Below are positions 42,846 to 51,899 of a DNA stretch of 64,000 nt, one piece after another. Below the pieces are notes generated by a model. The model was given only the letters and a program-made list of their open reading frames with translations. It was not told the DNA's origin and did no database searches. Within the stretch, counting starts at the first letter, position 1. Every line of letters begins with the position of its first letter. Source of the stretch: Kroppenstedtia sanguinis. Its GTDB lineage: Bacteria > Bacillota > Bacilli > Thermoactinomycetales > DSM-45169. Both the position numbers and the translations under genes were made by a program. The stretch lies in contig NZ_JBNPXF010000005.1 of the NCBI RefSeq assembly GCF_050433445.1, positions 101,665-165,664 on the forward strand. The letters are read 5' to 3'.

Positions 42846-43777
42846 TGACTGCCGAAGGAGAGATTCATTCCTGGCAAGTGGAGGAGTCCGATCGCGGCGA
42901 ACGGGTAGATAAATTTCTGGCGGGAAAAGAAGCGGATTGGTCCCGCATGGTCGTCCAATCATGGATTCGGGAACATCGGGTCCGAGTGGAGGGCCGGTTG
43001 GTAAAAAGCAACTATCGCTTACAGAGTGGTGAGCAGGTGGAGGTAACCGTCCCGCCGCCAGAAGAGCCAGAAGTGAAACCGGAAGCGCTTCCGCTGGAGG
43101 TGGTTTTTGAGGACGGGGATGTGATGGTGGTGAACAAGCCTCGGGGCATGGTGGTCCATCCTGCTCCAGGAAACCCCTCAGGCACCCTGGTCAATGCCTT
43201 GTTGGCCCATTGTGACCACCTGTCCAGGATCGGCGGAGAATTGCGGCCAGGGATTGTACACCGTATTGACAAGGATACCTCCGGGTTGATCATGGTTGCC
43301 AAAAATGATGCGGCTCATCGTTCTTTGGTCACCCAATTGAAGAATCATACGGTGGATCGGGAATATACGGCTTTGGTTCAAGGGAATATTCCCCATGACC
43401 GCGGGACCGTGGACGCTCCTATCGGTCGGGACCCCCATGATCGCAAGCGGATGGCGGTGGAACACAGCCACGGAAAAGCGGCTGTTACCCATTTTGAAGT
43501 GATCGAGCGATTTTCCAGAGCTACATGGATCCGATGTCGATTGGAGACTGGACGTACGCATCAGATTCGTGTCCATATGAAATCGATTGGCCATCCGCTG
43601 GTGGGAGATCCGATCTACAGCCATCGTTCTCATACTTTTCCCATCAAGGGACAAGCCCTTCATGCACGCCTACTCGGATTTGATCATCCCCGAACTGGGG
43701 AGCGAATCTGTCGAGAAGTGGAGATGCCAGAGGACATGCAGTCCCTGGTGGCGGGATTTCGGCGGGAGTCCCTATAA
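42845..43777 (+). CDS. rluD: 23S rRNA pseudouridine synthase, RluD family (YlyB)
   Basis: Isomerises uridines in 23S rRNA. 310 residues: N-terminal S4 RNA-binding domain (about 15-75) and the pseudouridine synthase domain with HRIDKDTSGL, catalytic D142. LETGRTHQIRVHM is the conserved C-terminal motif. Translationally coupled to lspA, as in B. subtilis, and followed by the pyr promoter. Confidence 0.93.
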   Translation: MTAEGEIHSWQVEESDRGERVDKFLAGKEADWSRMVVQSWIREHRVRVEGRLVKSNYRLQSGEQVEVTVPPPEEPEVKPEALPLEVVFEDGDVMVVNKPRGMVVHPAPGNPSGTLVNALLAHCDHLSRIGGELRPGIVHRIDKDTSGLIMVAKNDAAHRSLVTQLKNHTVDREYTALVQGNIPHDRGTVDAPIGRDPHDRKRMAVEHSHGKAAVTHFEVIERFSRATWIRCRLETGRTHQIRVHMKSIGHPLVGDPIYSHRSHTFPIKGQALHARLLGFDHPRTGERICREVEMPEDMQSLVAGFRRESL

Positions 43778-43784
43778 TTTGGCA

Positions 43785-43813
43785 TTGACAATCAATTGCT
43801 CATCCCCCATAAT
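43785..43813 (+). promoter_or_regulatory. Sigma-A promoter of the pyr operon
   Basis: TTGACA (43785-43790), 17-bp spacer, CATAAT (43808-43813), directly after rluD and before the first PyrR attenuator. Confidence 0.8.
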
Positions 43814-43833
43814 GGTAGCAATTGAACAGGAAC

Positions 43834-43921
43834 CTTTAATTCAGTCCGGAGAGGCTGGCAAGGGAACGTATGGGGAGACGTGTGCGCTTCTTGCCGATCT
43901 GGGCGGGAAGTGCTTTTTTTA
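43834..43921 (+). promoter_or_regulatory. PyrR attenuator 1 (before pyrR)
   Basis: PyrR-binding RNA segment with CTTTAATTCAGTCCGGAGAG then GCTGGCAAGG (43835-43863), matching the anti-antiterminator loop consensus ARUCCNGNGAGGYU. Terminator: GCGCTTCTTGCC / GGCGGGAAGTGC followed by seven T (43885-43920). UMP-bound PyrR would favour termination. Confidence 0.9.
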
Positions 43922-43941
43922 TGAAAAAAAGGGGGAGCCTG

Positions 43942-44475
43942 ATGTCGTATCAAAAGACCATTCTCGATGAAGCTGCGATCCGACGAGCCTTGACTCGGAT
44001 TGCCCACGAGATTTTGGAGCGGAACAGAGGAGTGGAGGAGTGTGTTCTCGTCGGGATTCGCACTCGGGGGATCTACTTGGCCCGGCGGCTGGCGGAACGG
44101 ATTCATCAGATTGAGGGAGAACAGATCCCCGTCGGGGAACTGGACATCACCTTGTATCGGGATGATTTGACGGAAAAAACGGGGCAACCCGAAGTCCGGG
44201 ATTCCGATCTCCCGGTGGAGATCCACGGTCAAACAGTCATTTTGGTAGATGATGTGCTCTATACAGGGCGTACCGTCCGCGCGGCTATGGATGCTTTGAT
44301 CGACCGGGGACGCCCCCGCATGATTCAGCTGGCGGTCCTGGTAGACCGAGGGCATAGGGAACTTCCCATCCGAGCGGATTATGTCGGAAAGAATGTGCCC
44401 ACATCTAAAAATGAAATCGTCCATGTGGCAGTATCGGAGTATGATCAGCAAGAACATGTGATTATCACCAAATAA
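43942..44475 (+). CDS. pyrR: pyr operon RNA-binding attenuation protein / uracil phosphoribosyltransferase PyrR
   Basis: Binds pyr mRNA in response to UMP/UTP and promotes termination; also has uracil phosphoribosyltransferase activity. ATG 43942 after GGGGGAG gives 177 residues; the longer frame runs through the terminator hairpin and is not used. PRPP loop VILVDDVLYTGRTVRAA, and basic surface residues for RNA (IRTRGIYLA). First gene of the operon. Confidence 0.96.
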   Translation: MSYQKTILDEAAIRRALTRIAHEILERNRGVEECVLVGIRTRGIYLARRLAERIHQIEGEQIPVGELDITLYRDDLTEKTGQPEVRDSDLPVEIHGQTVILVDDVLYTGRTVRAAMDALIDRGRPRMIQLAVLVDRGHRELPIRADYVGKNVPTSKNEIVHVAVSEYDQQEHVIITK

Positions 44476-44485
44476 AAGGATGTTC

Positions 44486-44592
44486 GCCCTTTAAGGCGGT
44501 CCCGTGAGACCGACAAGAGGCGGCGGTACCTGGTGTGCTTTGGAATGCGCACGAGGATCCACCTCTCTGTCGGTAGACGGAGAGGTTTTTTA
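44486..44592 (+). promoter_or_regulatory. PyrR attenuator 2 (between pyrR and pyrP)
   Basis: PyrR site CCCTTTAAGGCGGTCCCGTG then AGACCGACAAGAGG (44488-44520). Its loop reads CCCGTGAG rather than CCGGAGAG. Terminator: ACCTCTCTGTC / GACGGAGAGGT with GGTA loop and TTTTTT (44561-44592). Confidence 0.85.
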
Positions 44593-44614
44593 ATGCGGAA
44601 AAGGAGGAAACAGC

Positions 44615-45979
44615 GTGAAAAACATAGTTCTCGATGTACACGAAAAGCCGAAAGCATGGAAATGGATCGCCCTCAGTCTGCAACATCTGTTCGCCATGTT
44701 TGGTTCGACGATCCTGGTCCCGTTATTGACAGGATTGCAACCAGCCGTCGCCCTTTTGTCCAGCGGGGTGGGGACTCTCGCCTACTTGATCATCACACGG
44801 GGAAAAATCCCGGCTTACCTGGGTTCCTCCTTCGCCTTCATCGTTCCGATCATCAGTGTGTCAACGAACGAAGGGGTGGGAGCTGCGCTCTTCGGATGTT
44901 TTCTAGCCGGTTTAGTTTACGGGGCGGTTGCCCTGATCATTACCCGTTTCGGATCGGACTGGTTGCATCAGATGTTGCCGCCAGTGGTGATCGGTTCGGT
45001 GGTGATTGTCATCGGCTTGTCTCTGGCAGGAACCGCTGTGGACATGGCTAGTACTCATCAGATCACCCAGGCCTTGCCGGAGGATGTGAAAGATTTTCAG
45101 GCGCTTCCCGGCCAAGTGGAAAGCATCGATGAAGAGGCAGGCACCGTCACACTGAAAGTATATTCGCTGCCACACTTCGGCGTTGCTCTGGCCACGTTGG
45201 CGATTGCAGTGATCGCCAATCTGTTCTTGCGGGGCTTTCTCAATCTGATTCCGGTTTTGTTAGGGGTTGTTGGTGGCTATCTGACCGCCCTGGCCGCCGG
45301 GATGGTAGATCTCTCCCCAGTCCGGGAAGCGCCTTGGTTCGCCCTGCCTCAATTTACGACACCGGAAGTCTCCTGGACAGCGGCCCTGGTGATCCTCCCT
45401 GTCGCCTTGGTGACGCTGGCCGAACACATTGGTCACTTGATGGTTACCAGTGACATTATGGGTCGGGATTTGACCCACGATCCTGGATTGCATCGCTCCT
45501 TAATGGGAGACGGCGTGGCTACCTCCATTGCCTCTCTGTTCGGTGGACCGCCCAATACCACCTACGGAGAAAACATCGGCGTCATGGCCATCACTCGCAT
45601 CTTCAGCGTCTGGGTCATCGGAGGGGCGGCAGTCATCGCCATCAGTTTCTCCTTCATCGGAAAATTGTCCGCCTTGATCTCCACCATCCCCACACCGGTG
45701 ATGGGCGGGGTCTCCATTCTGCTCTTCGGGATCATCGCCTCTGCCGGTCTGCGGATGCTGGTGGAAAACCGGACGGACTTCGATGATAAACGAAATCTGG
45801 TGATCGCCTCAGTAGTACTCGTCATCGGTGTCGGCGGGGCGGCCCTCAAATTTACGGGTCTCAATTTTGAAGTAGAAGGGATGGCACTGGCCACCCTCAC
45901 CGGGATTCTGCTCAACCTGATCCTGCCCCCTTCCAGGGAAGACAAGGGAAAGCCGGAGGTGACCACTCCCGCTGCCTGA
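44615..45979 (+). CDS. pyrP: Uracil permease
   Basis: Proton-coupled uracil importer of the NCS2/UraA family. 454 residues from a GTG preceded by AAAGGAGGAAA, with about 12-14 hydrophobic helices. Family motifs: LQHLFAMFGSTILVP at the N terminus, and TLAEHIGHL (conserved substrate-binding Glu) and GGPPNTTYGENIG in the middle. Flanked by PyrR attenuators on both sides. Confidence 0.94.
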   Translation: MKNIVLDVHEKPKAWKWIALSLQHLFAMFGSTILVPLLTGLQPAVALLSSGVGTLAYLIITRGKIPAYLGSSFAFIVPIISVSTNEGVGAALFGCFLAGLVYGAVALIITRFGSDWLHQMLPPVVIGSVVIVIGLSLAGTAVDMASTHQITQALPEDVKDFQALPGQVESIDEEAGTVTLKVYSLPHFGVALATLAIAVIANLFLRGFLNLIPVLLGVVGGYLTALAAGMVDLSPVREAPWFALPQFTTPEVSWTAALVILPVALVTLAEHIGHLMVTSDIMGRDLTHDPGLHRSLMGDGVATSIASLFGGPPNTTYGENIGVMAITRIFSVWVIGGAAVIAISFSFIGKLSALISTIPTPVMGGVSILLFGIIASAGLRMLVENRTDFDDKRNLVIASVVLVIGVGGAALKFTGLNFEVEGMALATLTGILLNLILPPSREDKGKPEVTTPAA

Positions 45980-45997
45980 TCACTGAATATGAAGCAC

Positions 45998-46118
45998 AAC
46001 CTTTAAATCCAGCCCCGTGAGGCTGTGGAAGGAAGTGTTTGGATGGGTCGGGCCTTGCCCGGCCGGGCTGAGACCTGCTTACATCCTCGACTCCTTCCCT
46101 AGGAAGGAGCTTTTTATT
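45998..46118 (+). promoter_or_regulatory. PyrR attenuator 3 (between pyrP and pyrB)
   Basis: PyrR site ACCTTTAAATCCAGCCCCGT then GAGGCTGTGGAAGG (45999-46032). Terminator: perfect 8-bp CTCCTTCC / GGAAGGAG with CTA loop and TTTTTATT (46091-46117), right before the pyrB Shine-Dalgarno. Confidence 0.88.
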
Positions 46119-46136
46119 ACTAAAGGAGGGGTTCAC

Positions 46137-47054
46137 ATGATTCAAATCCAAACCGGTCAAACTGGCCACCTGATCGACACGGAACTGACTCGGGGGGAGA
46201 TGGAGGCGTTGTTTGAACGGGCGAGCATCTTTCGCCGCTCTCCCGCCCACAGAGGAGGATATGAGGGGCGGTTAGCCGCCAACTTGTTCTTTGAACCCAG
46301 CACGCGGACGCGTCTCTCCTTTGAAGTGGCGGAGCGAAAGTTGGGGATGGAGGTGCTGTGTTTGGATGAAGGGCGCTCCAGTTCAGTCAAGGGGGAGTCC
46401 TTCTATGACACTCTTCGCACCCTGTCCGCTGTCGGGGTGGATGTGGCGGTCATCCGTCACTCCGGCGGGGGGCTATTGGCGGAGATGGTGAAGCGCTCCC
46501 CTGGGATAGCTCTAGTGAATGCGGGGGAAGGGGAAGGCGGTCACCCTACCCAGGCCTTGCTGGATCTGTACACCCTCTATCAACACTTTGGCGCTTTATC
46601 TGGTTTGTTAGTGGCAATTGTGGGAGATTTGCGCCACAGCCGGGTGGCCCGGTCCAACCTGTGTGCGTTGCGGGCCTTTGGCGCCCAGCCGGTGTTGAGT
46701 GGTCCAGAGTCGATGCGAGATCCAGCGTTGGAGCAGGAGGCCCCGTACCTGCCTTTGGATGAGGCACTGCGGCAAGCCGATGCGGTGATGTTGCTGCGGA
46801 TTCAGCTGGAGCGACACCAAGAAGAATTGTTCACTTCACCGGCAGATTACCACAGACAATTCGGCCTCACCTCGGAGCGGTTGGAGAGAATGCCTGCCCA
46901 TGGGGTGATCCTCCATCCCGGTCCTGTCAACCGGGGAGTGGAAATCGACGGGCAACTGGTGGAGCATCCCCGGTCCAAAATTTTTGATCAGGTGGAAAAC
47001 GGAGTCTGGATCCGGATGGCAGTATTGGAACGAGCCATCGAAGGAGGTTTGTAA
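46137..47054 (+). CDS. pyrB: Aspartate carbamoyltransferase catalytic subunit
   Basis: Condenses carbamoyl phosphate and aspartate. ATG 46137 after AAAGGAGGGG gives 305 residues; the longer frame runs through attenuator 3. Carbamoyl-phosphate loop FFEPSTRTRLSFE, and GHPTQALLDLYT and LHPGPVNRG downstream. No regulatory subunit gene, as usual in Bacillales. pyrC follows after 1 bp. Confidence 0.96.
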   Translation: MIQIQTGQTGHLIDTELTRGEMEALFERASIFRRSPAHRGGYEGRLAANLFFEPSTRTRLSFEVAERKLGMEVLCLDEGRSSSVKGESFYDTLRTLSAVGVDVAVIRHSGGGLLAEMVKRSPGIALVNAGEGEGGHPTQALLDLYTLYQHFGALSGLLVAIVGDLRHSRVARSNLCALRAFGAQPVLSGPESMRDPALEQEAPYLPLDEALRQADAVMLLRIQLERHQEELFTSPADYHRQFGLTSERLERMPAHGVILHPGPVNRGVEIDGQLVEHPRSKIFDQVENGVWIRMAVLERAIEGGL

Positions 47055-47055
47055 A

Positions 47056-48351
47056 ATGAAAACTATGCTTTTAAAAAACGGTCAGCTACTGGATTTTGCC
47101 ACTGGCGCCAGGTATACCGCTGATGTAAGACTGCGGGAGGGAAAAGTGGAGCGAATCGGAGGAGACCTGCTAGGAGAAGCCGATGAAGTGCTGGATTTGG
47201 CTGGTAAACTGGTCATTCCAGGCCTGATCGATCTGCATATTCACTTGCGGGAGCCCGGCTGGGAGGAGAAGGAGACGATCGCCACCGGTACCCAAGCGGC
47301 GGCACGGGGAGGTTATACCACGGTCGCTTGCATGCCTAATACCCGGCCGGTAACGGATACCCCCGCTGGAGTTCGTCGGATTCTTCAGATGAATGAGCGA
47401 CAGGGGTGCGGGGTACGTGTGCTACCTATCGCCGCAATCACCCAAGCTTCCTCGGGAAGTGAGTTGACCGATATGGCGGGGCTGAAGGAAGCAGGGGCGT
47501 TGGCGGTCTCCGACGACGGAGTAGGGGTGCAGAGCCCGCGGGTGATGAAGGCAGCGATGCGCCGTGCTGCCCTTGTCGACCTTCCGGTGGTAGCCCACTG
47601 TGAAGAGGAAGATTTGCTGGTCCCCGGCGCCTGCGTCCACGACGGAGATTTCGCCCGCCGCCACGATCTGCCGGGGATTCCGGGGGAAGCAGAATCGATC
47701 CATGTGGGTCGGGATCTCTTGTTGGCGGAAGATACCGGAGTCCATTACCATGTCTGTCATATCAGTGCAGAGTCTTCCCTCCGGCTGGTACGGGAAGCGA
47801 AAGCTAGGGGACAGCGGGTGACCGCCGAGGTGACCCCCCATCATCTGATATTGTGTGAGGAAGATATTCCAGGGCCGGATCCGCTGTTCAAGATGAATCC
47901 GCCGCTCCGATCTTCCCAGGATCGGGAGGCTTTGATTCAAGGACTGAAGGACGGAACCATTGATTTTATCGCCACAGACCATGCCCCTCATACGGCGGAG
48001 GAGAAAAGAAAAGAGATCCGGGAAGCTCCTTTTGGGATCGTAGGTCTGGAGACCGCTTTTCCCCTGTTGTACACCCACTTGGTGTTGACAGGAGAGCTGA
48101 CCCTGGCTCAACTAGTGGAGCGGATGACCCGATTCCCGGCCCGTGCCTTTGGTCTCCCCTGGGGTGTGCTGAAAGAGGGTGGGATCGCCGATCTGACGGT
48201 GGTGGATCTGGCGGCAGAGCGTGTCGTGAACCCGCAAGAGTTTGCTTCCAAAGGGAAAAACACTCCTTTTATAGGATGGAAGTTGAAAGGGTGGCCAGTG
48301 ATCACTCTGAGAGCGGGGGAGATCATTTACAGGGATCCGGAGCTAGGGTGA
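47056..48351 (+). CDS. pyrC: Dihydroorotase
   Basis: Zinc amidohydrolase that cyclises carbamoyl aspartate to dihydroorotate. ATG 47056 after AAGGAGG gives 431 residues. Metal motifs DLHIHLREPGWEEKE near the N terminus, HCEEEDL, HVCHIS and ATDHAPH. The stop is followed by a 323-bp gap in place of the expected carA. Confidence 0.95.
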   Translation: MKTMLLKNGQLLDFATGARYTADVRLREGKVERIGGDLLGEADEVLDLAGKLVIPGLIDLHIHLREPGWEEKETIATGTQAAARGGYTTVACMPNTRPVTDTPAGVRRILQMNERQGCGVRVLPIAAITQASSGSELTDMAGLKEAGALAVSDDGVGVQSPRVMKAAMRRAALVDLPVVAHCEEEDLLVPGACVHDGDFARRHDLPGIPGEAESIHVGRDLLLAEDTGVHYHVCHISAESSLRLVREAKARGQRVTAEVTPHHLILCEEDIPGPDPLFKMNPPLRSSQDREALIQGLKDGTIDFIATDHAPHTAEEKRKEIREAPFGIVGLETAFPLLYTHLVLTGELTLAQLVERMTRFPARAFGLPWGVLKEGGIADLTVVDLAAERVVNPQEFASKGKNTPFIGWKLKGWPVITLRAGEIIYRDPELG

Positions 48352-48524
48352 ACATCGCGAACACAGGGGGAAGTCAGAGGAGTTGATGGGGGAAGGGGAC
48401 AAAGGGGGTAAAGGAATTTTCCATACCGACGAGATAAAGAGGAGCATTTGATTGCGGGGAAATTCTTACCGCGATGGCTAGCGAATATCAAATCCCGACA
48501 GACGGGTCGGACGGAGATGACTTT
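48352..48524 (+). other. pyrC-carB gap: no carA found
   Basis: Pyr operons of Bacillales normally have carA (pyrAA) between pyrC and carB. The 323 bp here hold no carA reading frame or recognisable fragment in any frame; the left 170 bp are unassigned purine-rich sequence and the right part is a repeat remnant. Confidence 0.6.
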
Positions 48525-48620
48525 TCCGTCCCCTCAAACGATATTTTACGATGGGAGCATGGGAAGAGCGAAAAGATCGTTTCGTCTATTATCCACTTTA
48601 TGGGTTAATGAACAGCTCTG
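48525..48620 (+). mobile_element. Type A MITE-like element, left part lost, in the carA slot
   Basis: CCGTCCCCTCAAACGATATT, then TTACGATGGGAGCATGGGAA and GAGCGAAAAGATCGTTTCG, ending in a recognisable terminal repeat GGGTTAATGAACAGCTCTG (48602-48620). No left terminal repeat or target duplication is seen. Confidence 0.75.
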
Positions 48621-48674
48621 TGTCCAAGATGGAAGCTGCTAAGATGTCCACGAATTTTTGGGAGGGGACAGCAC

Positions 48675-51600
48675 ATGCCTAAAGATCATACGCTGAAAAA
48701 AATTCTGGTGATCGGCTCCGGTCCGATCGTGATCGGCCAAGCGGCGGAGTTTGATTATGCAGGTACCCAGGCCTGCCAATCCCTGCGCGAAGAGGGGGTG
48801 GAGGTGGTCCTGGTCAACAGCAATCCGGCCACGATCATGACAGACACGGATGTGGCGGACAAGGTGTACATCGAACCGATGACTTCTGAGTTTCTCACCC
48901 AGGTGATCCGTCAGGAACGTCCTGATGGTCTGTTGCCTACCTTGGGGGGGCAGACCGCTCTCAATCTGGCGGTGGAACTGGCAAAGGCCGGGGTTTTGGA
49001 GCGGGAAGGGGTGCGGTTGTTGGGAACCGACCTCCAAGCGATCACCCGCGCCGAGGACCGGGAGCAGTTCCGCAAGCTGATGCATGAGATAGGGGAACCG
49101 GTTCCGGACAGTGAGATTGTCCACTCCGTGGAGGAGGCGGTTCGGTTTGCTGAGAGGGCTGGTTTTCCGGTGATCGTTCGCCCGGCTTATACATTGGGCG
49201 GTACCGGCGGCGGGATGGCGGAAACGGAAGCGGAACTGCGGGAAACGGTGGAAAACGGAATTCAACATAGTCCCATCGGACAGTGTCTGATTGAGGAGAG
49301 CATCGCCGGGCTGAAGGAAGTCGAGTATGAGGTGATGCGGGATGCCGCGGACCAGGCGGTCGTGGTCTGCCATATGGAGAATTTCGATCCCGTCGGAGTG
49401 CACACAGGGGACAGCATCGTTTTTGCTCCCAGCCAGACCTTGTCCCAGCGAGAGCAGCAGATGTTGCACAACTCCGCCCTGAAAATCATTCGTGCTTTGG
49501 ATATTCGCGGCGGATGCAATGTGCAGTTTGCCCTCGATTCGGACCGCCTTCAATATCATGTGATTGAAGTCAATCCTCGGGTGAGCCGCTCCAGTGCTCT
49601 GGCTTCCAAGGCGACAGGGGTTCCCATCGCCCGCATCACTGCCAAAATCGCCATCGGTTACCAGTTGGACGAAATCTCCAATCAGGGGACAGGAGAAACC
49701 CGGTCCCTTTTGGAACCGGAACTGGATTATGTGGTGACCAAGATTCCCCGTTGGCCTTTTGACAAATTTGCAGGGGCTAATCGGAAGCTGGGGACGCAGA
49801 TGAAGGCGACGGGAGAAGTGATGGCCATCGGACAGACCTGGGAAGAGTCCCTATTGAAGGCGGTTCGTTCTCTGGAGATCGGAGTGGATCACTTGCAACT
49901 CCCAGAGGCGGTGGACATCCCGGTGGAAGAGTTGCAAAAACGGCTGGCCGTCCCTGATGATGAGCGCCTGTTCCTGTTGGCGGAATGGTTCCGCCGAGGC
50001 GGTTCAGTGACAGAGGCTCACACCTGGACCCAGATCGCTCCTTTCTTTCTGCGGAAGATAGAAGGGATCATCCATCTGGAGCAGGCACTAAGTGCCATGA
50101 AAACCTGGGATTTGTCCTGGATCGAACAGGCAAAGGGAAGTGGCCTGACCGATGCGACCCTCACCAGGCTGACGGGTCGGGAGGAGTCCGAAGTGCGGAG
50201 ACAGAGACTGGAAGCGGGTATCTGTCCTGTCTACAAAAGCGTGGACACCTGTGCAACAGGATTTGAGACGACCCCTCCTTACTATTACTCCACCTATGGG
50301 CAAAAAAGGGGTGAAAAGGTGGCGATGGATCCCCCCCGGGTGGTGGTGCTCGGTTCCGGTCCGATTCGCATCGGACAAGGGGTGGAATTTGATTACGCTA
50401 CTGTTCACGCCATCCAAGCGATTCGGTCTGCCGGCATGGAGGCAGTCATCATCAATAACAATCCCGAGACGGTTTCCACGGATTTCAATATTTCCGACCG
50501 CCTCTACTTTGATCCTCTATACACCGAAGACGTCCTCAACATCATCGAAAGGGAACGTCCCCTGGGGGTGGTGGTTCAGTTCGGGGGACAAACGGCTCTC
50601 AACTTGGCGCGAGATTTGAAGGAGCAGGGGGTCCCCCTCTTGGGAACCGACCTGGAATCGATTGACCGCGCCGAGGATCGGAAAAAGTTTGAACGGCTAT
50701 TGGGAGAAGTGGGAATTCCCCAGCCACCGGGCATGGCGGTCACTTCCGAAGAAGGGGCGCTGGCGGCGGCCCGGAAGCTGGGCTTTCCTGTCTTGGTCCG
50801 ACCCTCTTATGTGTTGGGAGGACGGGCGATGGAAATCGTTGATAGTGAGCATGAACTGAAGAACTACATGGCGGAAGCAGTCCATCTCCACCCCAGCCAC
50901 CCGGTGCTGATCGACCGCTATCTGCAAGGAAGAGAAATCGAAGTCGATGCCGTCTCCGACGGGGAGGGGGTCCTGATTCCGGGAATCATGGAACATATCG
51001 AGCGGGCAGGGGTTCACTCCGGGGATTCCATCGCGGTCTATCCGCCTCCCACGATGACGGATGAACAGAAACAGCGGTTGGTCCACATGACGACGGAGCT
51101 GGCCCAGGCCCTTCAAATCCGAGGGCTGATCAATATCCAGTTCGTCCTGCATGAGGAGGAACTTTACGTTCTGGAAGTCAACCCCCGCTCCTCCCGTACC
51201 GTTCCTTTTCTCAGCAAAGTGACGGGGATCCCCATGGCTCGGGTCGCCACCCGGATCATGCTAGGAGAATCCCTGGCGGAGCAAGGGTATCCGGAAGGAT
51301 TATGGCCGGAGAAAGGAGAGACAGTGGTGAAGGTACCGGTCTTCTCCTTTGCCAAACTGCGCCGAGTAGATGTCACTTTGGGACCTGAAATGAAGTCGAC
51401 AGGTGAGGTGATGGGACGGGACCGAGATTATGCCCGGGCGGTCTATAAAGGATTGTTGGCCGCAGGGATCTCGCTGCCCCGGTTTGGTACCGTGATTGCC
51501 ACCATCAGCGATAAGGAAAAAGAGGAGTCGGTGCCTCTCTTCCGCCGTTTCCACCAGCTGGGGTACCGGATCCTCGCCACCAGCGGCACAGCGGAGCTTC

Positions 51601-51899
51601 TGGAGGGCGCCGGGCTCCCAGTGGAGCGGGTAAACAAGTTACGGGAGGGTTCCCCTCATATTCTGGATCGGATCCGGCAGGGAAGGGTGGATTTGGTTGT
51701 GAATACCTGGACCCGGGGAAAAACCCCCGCACGGGACGGATTCCGGATTCGGCGGGAGGCAGTGGAGCACGGCATCGCCTGTCTCACTTCCCTGGATACA
51801 GTGGAGGCTCTTCTTTCCACCCTGGACTCCATCTACATGACCGCAGAACCCATGGATCCCCCGGTGAAAGAGATCCGCAGGAAGCAGGTGAAGGCATGA
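48675..51899 (+). CDS. carB: Carbamoyl-phosphate synthase large subunit
   Basis: ATP-dependent carbamoyl phosphate synthesis from bicarbonate and ammonia delivered by the glutaminase subunit. 1074 residues: two ATP-grasp halves (about 1-400, starting VIGSGPIVIGQAAEFDYAG, and 550-930, starting VLGSGPIRIGQGVEFDYA) and a C-terminal allosteric MGS-like domain (about 935-1074). ATG after GGGAGGGGA. The glutaminase subunit carA is not in the window. Overlaps pyrF (ATGA). Confidence 0.96.
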   Translation: MPKDHTLKKILVIGSGPIVIGQAAEFDYAGTQACQSLREEGVEVVLVNSNPATIMTDTDVADKVYIEPMTSEFLTQVIRQERPDGLLPTLGGQTALNLAVELAKAGVLEREGVRLLGTDLQAITRAEDREQFRKLMHEIGEPVPDSEIVHSVEEAVRFAERAGFPVIVRPAYTLGGTGGGMAETEAELRETVENGIQHSPIGQCLIEESIAGLKEVEYEVMRDAADQAVVVCHMENFDPVGVHTGDSIVFAPSQTLSQREQQMLHNSALKIIRALDIRGGCNVQFALDSDRLQYHVIEVNPRVSRSSALASKATGVPIARITAKIAIGYQLDEISNQGTGETRSLLEPELDYVVTKIPRWPFDKFAGANRKLGTQMKATGEVMAIGQTWEESLLKAVRSLEIGVDHLQLPEAVDIPVEELQKRLAVPDDERLFLLAEWFRRGGSVTEAHTWTQIAPFFLRKIEGIIHLEQALSAMKTWDLSWIEQAKGSGLTDATLTRLTGREESEVRRQRLEAGICPVYKSVDTCATGFETTPPYYYSTYGQKRGEKVAMDPPRVVVLGSGPIRIGQGVEFDYATVHAIQAIRSAGMEAVIINNNPETVSTDFNISDRLYFDPLYTEDVLNIIERERPLGVVVQFGGQTALNLARDLKEQGVPLLGTDLESIDRAEDRKKFERLLGEVGIPQPPGMAVTSEEGALAAARKLGFPVLVRPSYVLGGRAMEIVDSEHELKNYMAEAVHLHPSHPVLIDRYLQGREIEVDAVSDGEGVLIPGIMEHIERAGVHSGDSIAVYPPPTMTDEQKQRLVHMTTELAQALQIRGLINIQFVLHEEELYVLEVNPRSSRTVPFLSKVTGIPMARVATRIMLGESLAEQGYPEGLWPEKGETVVKVPVFSFAKLRRVDVTLGPEMKSTGEVMGRDRDYARAVYKGLLAAGISLPRFGTVIATISDKEKEESVPLFRRFHQLGYRILATSGTAELLEGAGLPVERVNKLREGSPHILDRIRQGRVDLVVNTWTRGKTPARDGFRIRREAVEHGIACLTSLDTVEALLSTLDSIYMTAEPMDPPVKEIRRKQVKA

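Noticed and set aside
46017..46136. N-terminal extension of pyrB
   Set aside because: It runs through PyrR attenuator 3; ATG 46137 follows AAAGGAGGGG and matches the family start.
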